This document shows, in pieces, positions 31,645 to 43,868 of a DNA stretch of 64,000 nt. The stretch is taken from positions 11,890,148-11,954,147 of the forward strand of contig CM061914.1 of assembly GCA_031002005.1 (NCBI GenBank), read 5' to 3'. The stretch comes from Vandiemenella viatica (Eukaryota > Arthropoda > Insecta > Orthoptera > Morabidae). The number at the start of each line of letters is the position of its first letter. Position 1 is the first letter of the stretch. Made by a program: the position numbers and the translations under genes. A model generated the notes under the pieces. It did no database searches. It saw nothing but the letters and a program-made list of their open reading frames with translations, and had not been told where the DNA came from.

Positions 31645-33260
31645 AATTTACTATTCAGTATCAATAGCGCAATGCAAATACTGTTCTGCGCTTTGCTTGT
31701 TTGGAAATGGACCGATTCAACAATTTTTCCAAATCTTGTTCGTCTTTAAGATTTCCATATACATGTAATATTTCGATATTACTGAGTCTGTCTTTAAACA
31801 GACGAAAACTTCGTTCATTCAAACACAACGACCCAGTAATAGTAACGAGTATCCGAACGAAGTGCACAAACTCTGGTATGATTCTTCTAGTCAGTTTGTA
31901 GTTTTGTGAAAAATTTACAGTTCCTCTCAAATTGTTTTGCTGCTCATGTTGCCTTTTCAAAAGTTGTAAAAACATGTCTCTATCACTCAGAAATCTTTCT
32001 AGGTAAAAATCATGGTTATAGAAATATACAATTTTTTCAGTGATTGCAGGCTGTCCCAAAAGCGAATCATTCTAATAATTTTTAGAAGTGGATGGAATCG
32101 TTGTGGAACGACAAGAGTAATTCATCATACAGTATAAGATTTAAGAAAAAATCGAGTCAGAGATTTTCGTTTCTACCTTGGTCGAGGAAATGGGAATTTT
32201 ACGCTGATGCGGGATTTGCGGCTCTGATTTCAAAGTAAGTACCTGACTGCACAGTTTTCCGCCAAATTGCTTCGAATTCACACGATTCAATAACAAATAG
32301 ATTCGATTTCTGTAGATCTGCATTAAAAATTTCGAACCGATCAAAAACTTCTATAGTCATCGTTAAATAGAGAATACACTTAGACGATTCCATGTAGGAG
32401 TAAAATCGAGAAGCCTTAGCAGCGACAGTGGTATCTACTTCTCTGTTGCAGAATGATCCTACGTAAATTGTATTTGCTGCTGATAATTTTCTCATACTGA
32501 TTTATTCTCATTAAAAATCTGTAAAAAAAAAAAATATATATATATTTAGATATGCTTACAAATATAAAACCATAATTTAAAAAATTGGATTTAACTTGTA
32601 ATCTTTAGAAATAACTTGATGACTGCAAAAAATTTAAATCATCACTAGTTTCTTTTTATATTCTGATTTGCAGTTACTTAAAGTGTCCAAGTCGTTTTGA
32701 CGAGTCTCGTAAGAAGTTTGCCAAATCTTCTGTAGTTCCTATAAATCTTCTTGCTGTTATAACTCTCTCAGTTCCATCTCGTACAGCGAGATCGAGATTA
32801 TGGGCACTACAATGCACAAATAAAACTCTATGGCTCTTCATTGCATATTCGTGACTGAAATCCTTTTATTTTTTCAGAAACATTAAAAGCCTCATCGTAG
32901 CCTTATAAGAGCTTGGCGAAAATGTCAATGACCGGATCAAATAAGGTTTCTGCAGTTAAAAACAATCCAATAAAATGTTCACTTGCAAAGAAATCTGACA
33001 GCCATTATGAAGCCATTTGTAACCATCTCTTTGCAGCCACGATTTTAGGTCAGTCACATCTTCAGCCAGAGCTTTTAAAAATGCAATGAATTTTTATTTT
33101 TCATCGGCTCCTCTCACAGAAAACCTATTCCCGCCAAGGCCTTCAAGGTACTAAATATTTTCGAAAACCCTTGCGGTTATCGAACATCTGTTTCGAGCGA
33201 GCCTTTGATATCGATTGTGCCACATTGATATTATCAACGTTTTTTAATGCTTCAGCGTAG
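31645..33260 (-). pseudogene. hAT transposase relic (ZMYM1/DUF4371-like)
   Basis: Reverse-strand fragments in transposase order: NVDNINVAQSISKARSKQMF (about 33230), LKSWLQRDGYKWLHNG (about 33030), then the typical HCSAHNLDLAV motif (about 32820-32790) and RRFIGTTEDLANFLRDSSKR. FYSYMESSKCILYLTMTIEV lies at about 32400. The C-terminal dimerisation-like segment FVHFVRILVTITGSLCLNER lies at about 31890. The last fragment is an open 132-codon stretch (31661-32059). Stops and shifts divide the rest. No terminal inverted repeats located. Function lost. Confidence 0.75.
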
Positions 33261-33589
33261 TTGGTATGAAGAGAACTACTGACCTGAGAGTTTAACCGCT
33301 AATTATGTATTTTGTTGTATAGGCAGTAACGTGTCTAAAAATAAGGCGAATTCCGATCTGGAGAAAAAAATTGAATCTTTAGTAAAGTGAAAAAGAATTT
33401 CTGACATTCTACCATTGCTTTATAAAGTAATTTGAAATGTATCCTTCCATAAGAGTTTGAAGGGTCTGAGAAACTAAATGCAGTTCTTAAATTGTAGGAA
33501 CAAGAAAGAAAATAAAAATGTCAGTCTGGTCCAGTAGCTGAAGCAAATACGACTTCCATCAAAAAAAGAGCCTCCTAAGTGGTGGTAAG
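33261..33589. other. Spacer
   Basis: No gene or repeat recognised. It may include the N-terminal end of the adjacent reverse-strand hAT relic. Confidence 0.35.
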
Positions 33590-33928
33590 GGTGTAAGGGT
33601 TTGGGAGAGACTATACTAGCCTTTTCCAACCAGATGTCAACCTCTCCTTCACGTGGTGCACCCTGTTTTCACGGACGAGGCTCTGGCGACTGAAAGATTC
33701 CCGGTATAAGGAGTCTCCCACTGCTTGCAAACGGCCTCTGAAAAGAGGGCGGAACAGCGGGGAGTGGTCCAGGGCACCCTCTTGCCCTCGGGGTTGGAAA
33801 CAGACCCAAAAGGTGGATGAATCAGAAATGATCAATGGCATGCGGATGCAGAAGGCAACGGGAAACCCCTGCATTAAAGGCCCAAAGGGTATCCCGAGGA
33901 CATGTAATCCTCTCAAATTACATATATC

Positions 33929-34273
33929 ATGATGGCTTCTTCGCGGGTACAATATTCCGGAGATAAAATAGTCCCCCAATCGGATCTCCGGTTGGGGACT
34001 ACTCTGGGAAAAATCAGAATGGATAGAAACATTCCAAGAGTAAGAGCGTGGAATGTTAGAAGTCTGAACAGGGCAGGTAGGTTAGAAAACTTAAAAAGGG
34101 TGATGGAACGACTTAAGTTAGATGTTGTTGGGATTAGTGAGATTAAATGGAAGGACGCACAGGATTTCAGGTCTGGGGAACACAGGACAATTAGCACACA
34201 AGCTGTCAATGGAGTCACTAGTGTAGGATTTGTAATGAACAAGGGTGATAGGAAAACGTGTGACTTATTATGA
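33929..34273 (+). pseudogene. RTE-like endonuclease, N-terminal part
   Basis: Open 115 codons from an ATG at about 33929. VRAWNVRSLNRAGRLENLKR (N-terminal Asn of the apurinic-endonuclease fold) and DVVGISEIKW (catalytic Glu) are present. The frame breaks near 34270, after which the domain continues in another frame. The product would nick target DNA for target-primed reverse transcription. Confidence 0.8.
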
Positions 34274-34340
34274 ACAGTTTAGTGAGAGGATTATTTTGAT
34301 GAGGTTAGAAACTAAGCCCGCCCCAACCACATTAGTATAA

Positions 34341-35177
34341 GTGTATATGCCAAAGCCACAGGAAGATGACGAAGAAATAGAAAAAATATACGCCGAAATT
34401 GAAGAACTAATCCCATATGTAAAGGGATACGAAAATCTAATAATCATGGGTGATTGGAATGCAATAGTGGGAGAAGGAAAAGAGGGGAATACTATAGGAA
34501 GTTTTGGTCTAGGAGAAAGAAATGAGCGAGGAAGCAGGTTGCTAGAATTTTGTGAAAGATATAAGCTAGTAGTGGCGAACACACTGTTAAAGAATCATGC
34601 AAGAAGAATATACACCTGGAAACGTCCAGGGGATACAGGCAGATATCAGCTAGATTATATCATGGTTAAACAGAGATTCAGGAATCAAGTTCAAGACTGT
34701 AAAGCGTACCCAGGAGTACACATAGACTCTGACCATAATTTGATAATAATGAAGTGCAGGCTGAAATTCAAGCAAATAACGAAGCAGCATAAACAGAACA
34801 GAATGGAAGTGAATAAACTGAAACAATCAGGTATGAGAGAAAAATTTGCAGAAATGGTAGACTTACGTCTAAGAAATAACTCTGAAAGGAGCTCAACCGA
34901 GGACGAATGGAGTGCATTAAGGACCGAAGTAATGAAAGCTAGTAAAGAAACATTAGGCTTTAAGGAACAAGCTGCCAGAAAACTTTGGATCACAGAAGAA
35001 ATTTTGGAGCTGACGGATCAGAGGAGAAGGTACAAAAATGCTCAGGATGAAGCAGGAAGAGAACAATACAAGCAATTTAGTAATCAAATAAACAGGAAAT
35101 GCAAAAATGCAAAAGAAAAATGGCTACAAGAAAAGTGTGAAGAAGTAGTAAAAGAAATGGTCATATGTTGCATATAG
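34341..35177 (+). pseudogene. RTE-like endonuclease, C-terminal part, and linker
   Basis: 278 open codons. LIIMGDWNAIVGEG (the D-x-N catalytic pair), GRYQLDYIMV and HIDSDHNLIIMKC (S-D-H motif) complete the endonuclease fold. From about residue 160 a basic, Lys/Glu-rich linker leads towards the RT. The frame ends near 35177 and the RT continues in the next frame after 25 bp. Confidence 0.85.
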
Positions 35178-35202
35178 GAAGATCAAACAGAATTTTGGAG
35201 AA

Positions 35203-36372
35203 ATGAAGAAAAGAGGTATGAACATTAAAGCTGCCGATGGGAAACCTCTTTTAAGGTCAGAAGATAGAGCTAATAGATGGAAGGAATACATTGAGAAACT
35301 GTATGTTGGGGACAACTTGAACAATAGTGTATTGGAAAAGGAAGGCGATGTCGACATGGATGACTTAGGAGATCCTGTTTTGAGGACAGAATTTAATAAA
35401 GCTCTGAATGACTTGAAAGCAAATAAGGCAGTTGGAATTGATGAGATCCCGGCAGAACTTCTTAAATCTCTTGGAGAGGAAGGAATCGAAAGATTATTCA
35501 AGCTGATATCAAAAAGTTATGAAACAGGAGAAATTCCAACCGATTTTAATAAAAATATCATCTTCACAATTCCGAAGAAAGTACAAACCGACAAATGTGA
35601 GAATTATCGCACAATTAGTCTAACATTACATGCTTCAAAATTACTGACCAGAATAATATACAGAAGAATGGAAAGGGTAGTAGAAGACATAGTAGGTGAA
35701 GATCAGTTTGGGTTTAGGAAAAATCGCGGTACAAGGGAAGGAATTCTGGCTTTAAGATTAATACTTGAAGGGGGGATCAAGAAAAACAAAGATACTTTTA
35801 TAGCATTTGTTGATTTAGAAAAAGCTTTTGATAATGTTAGGTGGGTCAAGATGTACAAAATCATAAAGAAGTCAGGCCTAAAGTATCGAGATAGAAGAAT
35901 ACTTTATAAACTACACAAGAATCAAGTGGCTGTAATAAAAGTAGAGAATCACGAGAGACATGCATCAGTTAAAAAGAGTGTTAGACCAGGTTGTAGTCTA
36001 TCCCCGTTAATATTCAACTTGTATTTAGTGGAAGTAGGAAAGAAAGTAAAAGAAAAATTTCCATGTGGCATAAGTGTTCAGGGAGAAAAAATCAGTATGC
36101 TACGATTTGCTGATGACATTGTCTTGTTAGCAGAAAGGGCTGAGGATATTGAGAAATTACTGAATAGCATGAAAAAAATACTGAAGGAAGATTTTGGACT
36201 GAATATAAATCAAAGCAAGACTAAAGTGATGAAATGTAGCAGGAATGATACAAATACTAGCAGGTTAAATATAAAATTAGGATCGAATGAAATTGAAGAA
36301 ATAAGTGAATTCTGTTATTTGGGAAGCAAAATTACAACCGATGGCAGAAGCAGGAATGATGTTAAAATCTGA
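35203..36372 (+). pseudogene. RTE-like reverse transcriptase
   Basis: 389 open codons. RT motifs: KAVGIDEIPAELLKSLG, NYRTISLTLHASKLLTRI, FGFRKNRGTREG, AFVDLEKAFDNV (first catalytic Asp), RPGCSLSPLIFNLYL and LRFADDIVLLAE (FADD, the catalytic pair). CYLGSKITTDG follows. All catalytic residues survive, but upstream and downstream frameshifts separate this domain from its neighbours, so the element cannot move by itself. Confidence 0.9.
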
Positions 36373-36448
36373 ATAGCACTAGCAAAAAGAAAAATCTTTT
36401 AGTTTCAAATATTGATCTAGGAATTACAAAAAACTGTTTAATATTCAC

Positions 36449-36855
36449 GTGTGGAGCACAACACTTTACGGTGGCGAAACATGGACTCTAGGAATACCAG
36501 AAGTAAAGAAAATTGAAGCATTTGAAATGTGGTGCTACAGAAGAATGCTGAAAATTAAGTGGACTGACAAAGTAAGAAATGAACGAGTTTTGGAAATGAT
36601 GGGCGAAGAAAAAAGTTTGTGGAAGAAGCTTACAGAAAGAAGAGACAGGTTGGTAGGTCATATTTTGAGACATGCTGGATTGGTTAATTTGCTGGTGGAA
36701 CCGTAGATGAAGATAGAAATTAGAATATATGAAGCAGATAATTGAGGACGTGGGTTGTAAGGGATATGTAGAGATGAAGAGGTTAGCACAGGATAGGAAG
36801 GGATGGAGGATTGCATCGCCAGTCGAAAAAAGAAAAATTGCTGGTAGATGAACAT
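36449..36855 (+). pseudogene. RTE-like C-terminal region
   Basis: Reads TLYGGETWTLG, KIEAFEMWCYRRMLKIKWTD and RRDRLVGHILRHAGL in one frame to 36706. It then continues after shifts as IIEDVGCKGYVEMKRLAQDR and a final VEKRKIAGR before TGA near 36850. This is the usual end of RTE-group ORF2. Confidence 0.82.
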
Positions 36856-36919
36856 TCACAAATTTTCCATGTTGTTGTCAGTACTCCGCCTATCAGTGTT
36901 TCTAGCGAAATGTATTTCC

Positions 36920-37312
36920 TAATCTAAAGCTTTTCTTTCTGGCATTTAAGAATTCCTCTACCCATCAAGTCTCGTTTTCATCGACTGCGATAGTTTTCAA
37001 CTTATTTAAAACCCACTCTGTCAAATGCCTTAGAAAAATCTATTGCTACTCTATCAACTTGGCCCTCCTTGTCCATTTTTTCCGAAATATTATGCATATA
37101 ACCCATCAGCTTAGATTCACATTAACATCATTGCGTATAGGTATGTTGTCGATTTGAAAAGCAGTTTCTTCCCTCGCAAACATTTCTGTTGTAGTTTCAT
37201 ATCAATTTTCTCCATCATTTTGCATATCACTAATGTGAAATTAATCGTTCTATAATTACCAATCCTATCTCTGTGAACCGTTCTTTCCCAGTCCTCTGGT
37301 GAGCCGAAGCAG
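36920..37312 (-). pseudogene. Reverse-transcriptase relic of a LINE
   Basis: The reverse strand encodes RIGNYRTINFTLVICKMMEK (RT fingers, about 37260-37205). After decay it encodes GQVDRVAIDFSKAFDRVGF (about 37070-37015), the motif with the first catalytic Asp. The intermediate part has stops. The copy is truncated on both sides and is not continuous with the RTE-like element to its left, which lies on the other strand. Confidence 0.78.
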
Positions 37313-37373
37313 TGGCGCACCTGGGAAGGGGCGCTAATCAAAATAAACCAACAATATATTTAATATTCTAAAT

Positions 37374-39836
37374 CAGCGGTCGGCAACGCGCGGCCCGCGG
37401 GCCGCATGCGGCCCGTGACCTCTCTATTTGCGGCCCGTGTCCGTCTTATAAAAATCATATCGAAAGCCCATATTATAAAGTAATAACAATATAAAGGCAT
37501 AAAAGAGTGAACGCGATCTAACAGCGCAGCGAATGAACTACGCTAACAGAGCAGGACAAGTGCGAGCAGGAACGATTCCCCCACTCTCTCCTATGATTGA
37601 AACAATAGGTCAGCATTGACAATAATCTTCTCTCGCTCGCCCGCCGCGTCCGCGCTGGCTGTGTCATTGAGTGAAACAAGTTATTTCATGTGTGCACGCC
37701 GTCGCCGCGGCCCTGTACCTACGATTTAGTTATTGTTCTGTGACCTACGAGTACCTGCTATTTTGTTTACAGTTCGGTAAGTGTGAGGTATTGATAGTTC
37801 ATACAATTACATACCGAAATTAATTGACATGTTTTCAACACGGCTTTTATTCTTACAGCGTGTACTTGGCGTTATTGGTTATAAGTTTTACTGATGGCTA
37901 CAAAAAAGAGGAAGTTAATTGAAGAAAATAGTGTTTAACGATGCATGGACAAATTTATACTTTTTATTATTGAAATGAAAAGCTGCTATGCTTAATATGC
38001 CAAAAAAACCTTGCTATACAAAAAGAATATAACGTCAAACGTCACTATGATACCGAGCATAAAGCAAAATTTGCGTGCCTAGCTGGTGGTTCCCGGAAAA
38101 ACAAAATCAACTCACTCAAATCTTCATTCAAGAACCTAAAAAGTGTTTTTAAGGTGAAAATTCAAAGTAACGAGTCAAATATACGTGCTAGTTTAAGGGT
38201 GGCGCAAGTACTTGCCAAGTCTGGGCGACCGTTTACCGAGAACGAATTAATAAAACAATCCGCCTTAGTTATGGCTAAAGAGGTATGCCCAGATCAAAAA
38301 AATTTGAAAATATAAGCTGATCTACCAGAACTTGTACCCGGCGCACTGAAGATTTGGGTGCTAATTTACTATTTACTATTTGAATGGTTCTCTGTAGCTA
38401 CCAGTATCGATAAAAGTAATAATGTGTCAGATACTGCCCAGCTTCTAATATTTGTTCGTGGAATTGATAAGTGCTTTAACGTGTGTGAGGAACTTTTACA
38501 GTTATGTAGTTGAAGGGAACGACTACGGGGGAAGATTTGTTTTGTCACTTAGAACAGGCAATAACGTCAATGCAACTAGCGTGGGAAAAATTGGTAAGTC
38601 TAACAACTGACGGAGGTAGAAACATGAGTGGGCAAAACAAAGACCTGGTGGGTAGAATTAAAACAAAATTGGCAGAGATTGGATGTGAAATCCCGTTATT
38701 TTTTCACTTTATTATCCACGAAGAAGCGTTTTGTTCCAAAGTCGTTTCATGGAGAAAAGTAATGGACATCGTGATATCCACTGTAAACCATACCGGAAAT
38801 AATGGGTTGACACATCGTCAATTCCGAGAGTTTCTATCCGAAATGGAAGCAGATCATCAAGATGTCCTTTATTATTCAGAAGTAAGATGGTTAAGTAGAG
38901 GTGCAGTACTGAAAAGATTTTTCGATCTCAGAAAATAAATCAACACATTTAAGAATCAGAAAGGTAAATCTGTTCCAGAGCAAACAGATCCTCAATGGTT
39001 AATAGATCTTGGATTTTTGACAGATTTAACTCATGAATTAAATACGCTGAATATCAAACCTCAAGGGAAAAACAAACTAATATCTGATATGCATACAGAC
39101 GTAAAGGCGTTCCAAACTAAAAAGCGGCTCTTCATAAAACATATTGATGAAAAAAATTAGATAACTTCCCGAATTGTCTAAAGGCTGTCGAGGAAGCAGG
39201 CATTGATTTTAATAGGGATAGTGAGAAAATAAAAAGCATTTTAATGGAGTTACAAGGTCAATTCAGTGACAGATTTAGTGATTTAGAGAAGGTTTTCGAA
39301 CAAACTAAAGATTTTTGCTAACCCTTTTTTCATGCGATGTTGAGGATGTACGCAGTAATTTACAAAATGAATGTGATTGAACTTCAATCTAGTGAGAGTC
39401 TAAATACGCCTTTTACGAGGTAAATGATTTGGTCAAATTTTATGGTAGCTTGCAGTCTGATTTTGGCGAATTAAAAAAGTTTTCCCAGCAGTTTATTTCA
39501 ATTTTTGGAAGCACTTATTTATGTGAGCAAACTTTTTCAATCGTCAATTATCGAAAAAATAAATACGCTTCTCGTCTCAAAGATGAGCATTTGAGAGATA
39601 TATTCCGTATTTCAACTTCTAACATAAAAGTGGACAAACAAAAAATAGCCACTCAAATGCAACCTCAAACGTCACGCTGAATTTAGTTTGTGAGATCAAT
39701 TTTGTAACTTTTCTTCATTTGTATTAATAAAATTTGAAAACAGAGTTTTCGCATTTTTACTGTGTATGTGCGGCCCCGCCTTTACTTTGTTTTGCTACCT
39801 TGTGGCCCTTGCCTGCTAAAAGGTTGCCGACCGCTG
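37374..39836 (+). mobile_element. hAT transposon (GTF2IRD2/ZBED-like), 2.46 kb, decayed
   Basis: Short terminal inverted repeats CAGCGGTCGGCAAC (37374) and GTTGCCGACCGCTG (39823-39836). The flanking 8-mers TTCTAAAT (37366-37373) and ATTTAAAT (39837-39844) both fit the hAT target consensus nTnTAnAn and agree at 6 of 8 positions, as an aged target duplication would. The subterminal DNA is rich in CGGCCCGCGGGCCGC-type palindromes. The transposase lies on the plus strand. Confidence 0.92.
37894..39680 (+). pseudogene. hAT transposase pseudogene (GTF2IRD2/ZBED-like)
   Basis: ATG at 37894 gives MATKKRKLIEEN before a stop and shift. Further pieces: an alternate-frame zinc-finger-like region with C-x2-C and H-x4-H spacing (about 37990-38060), KSGRPFTENELIKQSALVMA (about 38215), a 142-codon block at 38510-38938 with LVSLTTDGGRNMSGQNKDLV (a catalytic-Asp region of this family) and EVRWLSRGAVLKRFFDLR, and finally the dimerisation segment YLCEQTFSIVNYRKNKYASR (39515). 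Vertebrate GTF2IRD2 carries a domain of this type. The stops show that this copy is dead. Confidence 0.85.
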
Positions 39837-41144
39837 ATTTAAATAATGCCACGAATCTCGCGCGCGTCTGTGAGCTTTCACGAACGAGCAAGAGGGAATG
39901 AGGAAATAGCGAATCGAATAAGTTCACTAGTGTCCGGGATACAATCGGCATGTATATTCGAGATGCTCTTGAACGGACCTATCGTGGCAGCCCACACTGG
40001 ATAGGAGACAAGCGATACCTCCCTCCTCCGGCGTGGCGTAGTTGTGATTGCACGTGTTACAAGTGAACGTGTTGTTACTTGATTTGAAAAGTTGAATTAC
40101 CGTCGATCACTCCGCTTTGAACATAAATTCTGGATATTTTTACGGTAGATACCAACATACATTCATTTATTGGAATCTGTTTCCTACAGCAAATAACATG
40201 CATGACATAAAAACACTCGTAAGTGACATGATCTCAAATCGAAATGTGTTACAGTGAAATTCGTTTGAATAATAATTAACAATATAAAAACATGGAAACC
40301 TAAACATAATCGGCAGGTACCTGCCCAGGGGCGCATTCAGAGATTTTGTGTGTGTTATTGTTTAGTATTTTTATCACGTTTTTACTACCATGTAAATAGA
40401 CAGTTACATACAAGTCAAGTTAGGAAACTAACTTTGCAGCAATTATGGCAATTCGATTTTCACCCACTCTTGTATTGTAACAATTTTAAATTGGGAATCT
40501 TGTATGAGTCTGGTCACAATATAATGTAATGAAGCTGGACCGGCGCCGGTCACTGCGAGTTGCGTGCTGATGATGTTCCTCCAAAACGAATCACCGTTGG
40601 TTGGTAGGCTCAGTATTTGGGTAAAAATATACTATTTTAACCCCAGCAACCGTTCGGCAGGCGACTGTGTGTTTGTCGCGTGGAACTACGATCTGGGTGC
40701 AGGCGGTGTTGAATAAGTCGGACACTACGTCCAAACTTGGATTAGCACGTTTCATTCTTCATAAGTCAGTGTAACTCTGGTAGTGTGTCCTATTTTTTTG
40801 AGCACCACAACCGGTTCAAAATCATGCTTAGACGTTAACTCTATCATAAAACTTTTTGAATTGTCAACGTTCAGCTGACACACAGACGAGCACCTGATGG
40901 TTCATGTCTGAAGACTGGCGCCAGCAGACCATTTGGGAAGAACTTAGGGTTTGGTAGGGGTGGAAACCGTTTGAATCTTCTCTGTGGAAGACCATCTGTC
41001 CGTCAATTCATCCACGTGCTGTGGAAGGTGTAGATTAGTTTTGCTGAAGGTGGAATCTTTCTATCACGGAATTGCTGATTATGCAGCATTTAGTTCCGTG
41101 GCTATAGTGTGCGTAAGAGGTTAGAAGGCTTACAATGATAGGAT

Positions 41145-41290
41145 ACCGAGCCTCGTTGGCGAGCTGTAACATCCTGGCCTCACATTTGACAAGATGCAGC
41201 TTCGAATCCCCGTCCAAACATTCAGATTTCAGCTTTTTTTTCTCAATAGTTTCTTGAAATCAGCCGAGGCGAATTTCCACTACACACCTT
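41145..41290 (+). mobile_element. Diverged SINE head and partial core
   Basis: ATACCGAGCCTCGTTGGCGA, then CTGGCCTCACATTTGACAAG and box B-like GCTTCGAATCCCCGTCC, followed by an eroded ATTCAGATTT core. Homologous to the SINE family at 17614 but much older. Confidence 0.7.
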
Positions 41291-42179
41291 GTAATTGGAA
41301 TAGAATGAGGACCAGACCGCTAACTCATGAAATAGTGGAATGCCTGTCGATAGTACCATAGTCAGAATGCGCATTTTTTTTATGATCCACGTCAGTGGTG
41401 TATATGTACTTGACTACCAATATCCGTAATTCCTAAAGATAGACACATTCAGAGTTTGTGCTCGACGACTTTCTGATCTTCTTCTTGAGTGGTGCAGTTC
41501 ATGAAAATTTTGGATATTTAAAAATCCTCGTCAATATGCATCTGTAGCCACTATTTCTGGGGAAGTATTGATTCTTCCATTTTCCCACTAACTGTGCTCT
41601 GTACCGCCTTTTGTCGTATGTGTTGGGAAAGGAACTGCCCACACCGCGTGTTCACTGTGTGCCCTTTGGGAATTGTACACAAGATCCGTTTAGACCTCGG
41701 AACAGGCTCGTACACTGACACTGATGAAAAATTTTACAAATGATATAAAATCATTTAAAACTTAGTGGACATGAGCTTCGGTGTATTCCTCTTTAAACCG
41801 CTGTATTGTGACTGTAGGGATTTTGAAAAAAGTGTAAAGTGAGATAATTTTTACGCGTTTAGCTGAAGAGTGAAGAACAAATCACGGAAGTGTTTAAGGG
41901 CTTCTCTGCCCACGTCGAAACGCAATACCATAGACTTGTTAGCCACGACATATGCAGAGTGCGCGGCAAGTCGAAACTCTGTTACTTTTGAATCTCAATA
42001 GCTTATCGAGGACTCCCGGTCAAAAATACAAGAAAAAATTGCCTCAAATGGCTAGGAATAAAAACAAAAACCCTTCCTACGGACAAAAACACCACTAGCC
42101 GTGTTTTTCGCTGTCGCAGCTACTATAGGCGATAAACGGCTATTTGTGTCTAAAGTGGTACTACAACAGATTCTAATGA

Positions 42180-42450
42180 ACAGCCGGATCGGGAATCGAA
42201 CTCTCCACCTCCACATGACAGTCCCAATCGTCAAAAACTCACCTACCGGGCACGGTAGTTAGATCGGCATATAAAAAATTACTCTGAAAGGAGTACTGCA
42301 AGGGAACGATCCCGACACTAGCCTCGAGTGATTTTTGGGAAACGAAAGAAAATCTGACTCTAAAACCGTGCTGCATATCCTCGCGAACGATATATCCGAA
42401 CGTTACTGCTCACCCACCAGGCTCGGTATTCTATGATCCTCTTGACTTTC
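42180..42450 (-). mobile_element. tRNA-like SINE remnant, reverse strand
   Basis: The reverse strand reads GGTAGGTGAGTTTTTGACG, then GAGTTCGATTCCCGATCC (box B-like) over 42185-42255. Another head, ACCGAGCCTGGTGGGTGAGC, occurs at 42398-42425. The body around ATTACTCTGAAAGGAGTA resembles 42775-42810. Probably two degraded, partly overlapping SINE copies. Confidence 0.5.
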
Positions 42451-42734
42451 GATATCCGATGCACGTTTTCGATGATAATAATAATAACATCGTCACTGTT
42501 ATGTAGCTAACGTTCAGACTGTTAGAAATTGTGTAAAATCTTTCGTAGTAATCTTGGGGGGGGATACTACAGCACGAATATAAAACTTTGTCTCGTAACG
42601 TTTTTAGACTGGTTTGTGGGGGAGATATTGCTCTAACTTCCCTTGTTCAGAACTGACTTTGCTGATGTTGTGATAAGCCAGTCGTCTCTACGCATTCAAT
42701 ATAACCTACATCTCCAACAACTGCAGATTGATTA

Positions 42735-42890
42735 CTTTGCTTTAAAAACTCACCCACTAGGGTAAATATTCATACCGGCATACAAGCAATAACTCTGAAA
42801 AGAAGACGAGTAGAATGTATTGAAGAAAGAGCACGAAATCACCTGTATGACACAGCCGAACATTAAAAATTCACCAACCAGTCTCAAAAA
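42735..42890 (-). mobile_element. Second, weaker copy of the 42180-42450 SINE remnant
   Basis: AACTCACCCACTAGGGTAAA and AATAACTCTGAAAAGAAGAC match the corresponding parts of 42230-42310 with heavy divergence. The tRNA head is no longer intact. Confidence 0.4.
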
Positions 42891-43618
42891 TTAAACCTGC
42901 ATCTTCTGAAACGTGGACGAATGTAATTATTTCTGCACTGATTTTGGGAAACGATCTGTTTTTTAACACTGTAAATAGTGGCTGTACGTGAATTATTTGA
43001 GCCATTGCTGTTAGTTTAACTTTCATCTAACATTTCGATACACAGTTCGTATGCGCATGTCCCAGATGCAACTTTTCCTCAAAATAGTAACATAACTTCG
43101 TAAATGGTAAAAGCAGGCAATTATGAGTTACAATCAAATAATTTAGAACGTCTCATGTTAACATTTCTTTGTTGCGCTTACACTTTTCACTATATCTACA
43201 TGACTAGTAACACCCACCTCAGTTCCCTGGATTCGTGTCATTACATTTTCATCTTGCCTCCTGTTAGCAACCATAGTGAACAATTGGTAATGATGAACAA
43301 CTCAGAAAGGTGTATTTTAACCGCTGCCATTTTCAACGCATACATCCTTCTAGTAGTAAATCGGTAGTAATTTCAGCCCGGCTTCTGACTTTTGACGCAC
43401 ACGAAAAGTTCCTGCTATTGAGCAAACTTTCTTGTATAATGATTGCTAGTAGGAGATGAAACTATTTCGAACCGTCTCTCATCAATATTCTGCGAAGGTT
43501 TCTGCGAGGCGTTGAAAGCACAAAGAACCAATTGAATGCCGCACATCAGCATTTAGTCTCTGCAATAGAAAATATTAACGGTAATTCTAAAGTAAAGGAA
43601 AACGTACTGGGCTTAAGA

Positions 43619-43868
43619 TTTTTTTCTTTTTACTTATGGCTTTACGCCTCGTGGATGTCGAGGCCATTAGAGGCGGGATGTGACTGGAGACAAGGAACGG
43701 GAAGGTATACGGCCATCGCCTTTTTGAAGGAAGCATCCCGGCATTCGCTTGGAATGATTTAGGTAAACCATTAAAAACCCAAATCTGGATGCCTGGACGG
43801 GGATTCGAACCCGCGTCCTCCCGAATGCGAGGCCAGAGAGTTAACCGCTCACCCACCACGCTCGGTCT
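43619..43868 (-). mobile_element. tRNA-derived SINE, copy 4, reverse strand
   Basis: On the reverse strand: ACCGAGCGTGGTGGGTGAGC (box A), GGGTTCGAATCCCCGTCC (box B), ATCCAGATTTGGGTTTTTAA core, and a T-rich (A-rich in sense) end near 43620. Its 3' body (43635-43700) differs from copies 1-3. Confidence 0.88.

Larger units (their letters stand above)
33590..36855 (+). mobile_element. RTE-like non-LTR retrotransposon, nearly full length, decayed
   Basis: An untranslated 5' part (33590-33928) is followed by endonuclease, reverse transcriptase and C-terminal regions in order on the plus strand, spread over three frames by indels. The endonuclease start (AWNVRSLNRAGRLENLKRVM) and the C-terminal EAFEMWCYRRMLKIKW are typical of the RTE group common in arthropods. 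A second copy begins at 63280, sharing the GGATCTCCGG...GGGGACT stretch before the endonuclease. The 3' end is near 36855. Confidence 0.85.
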
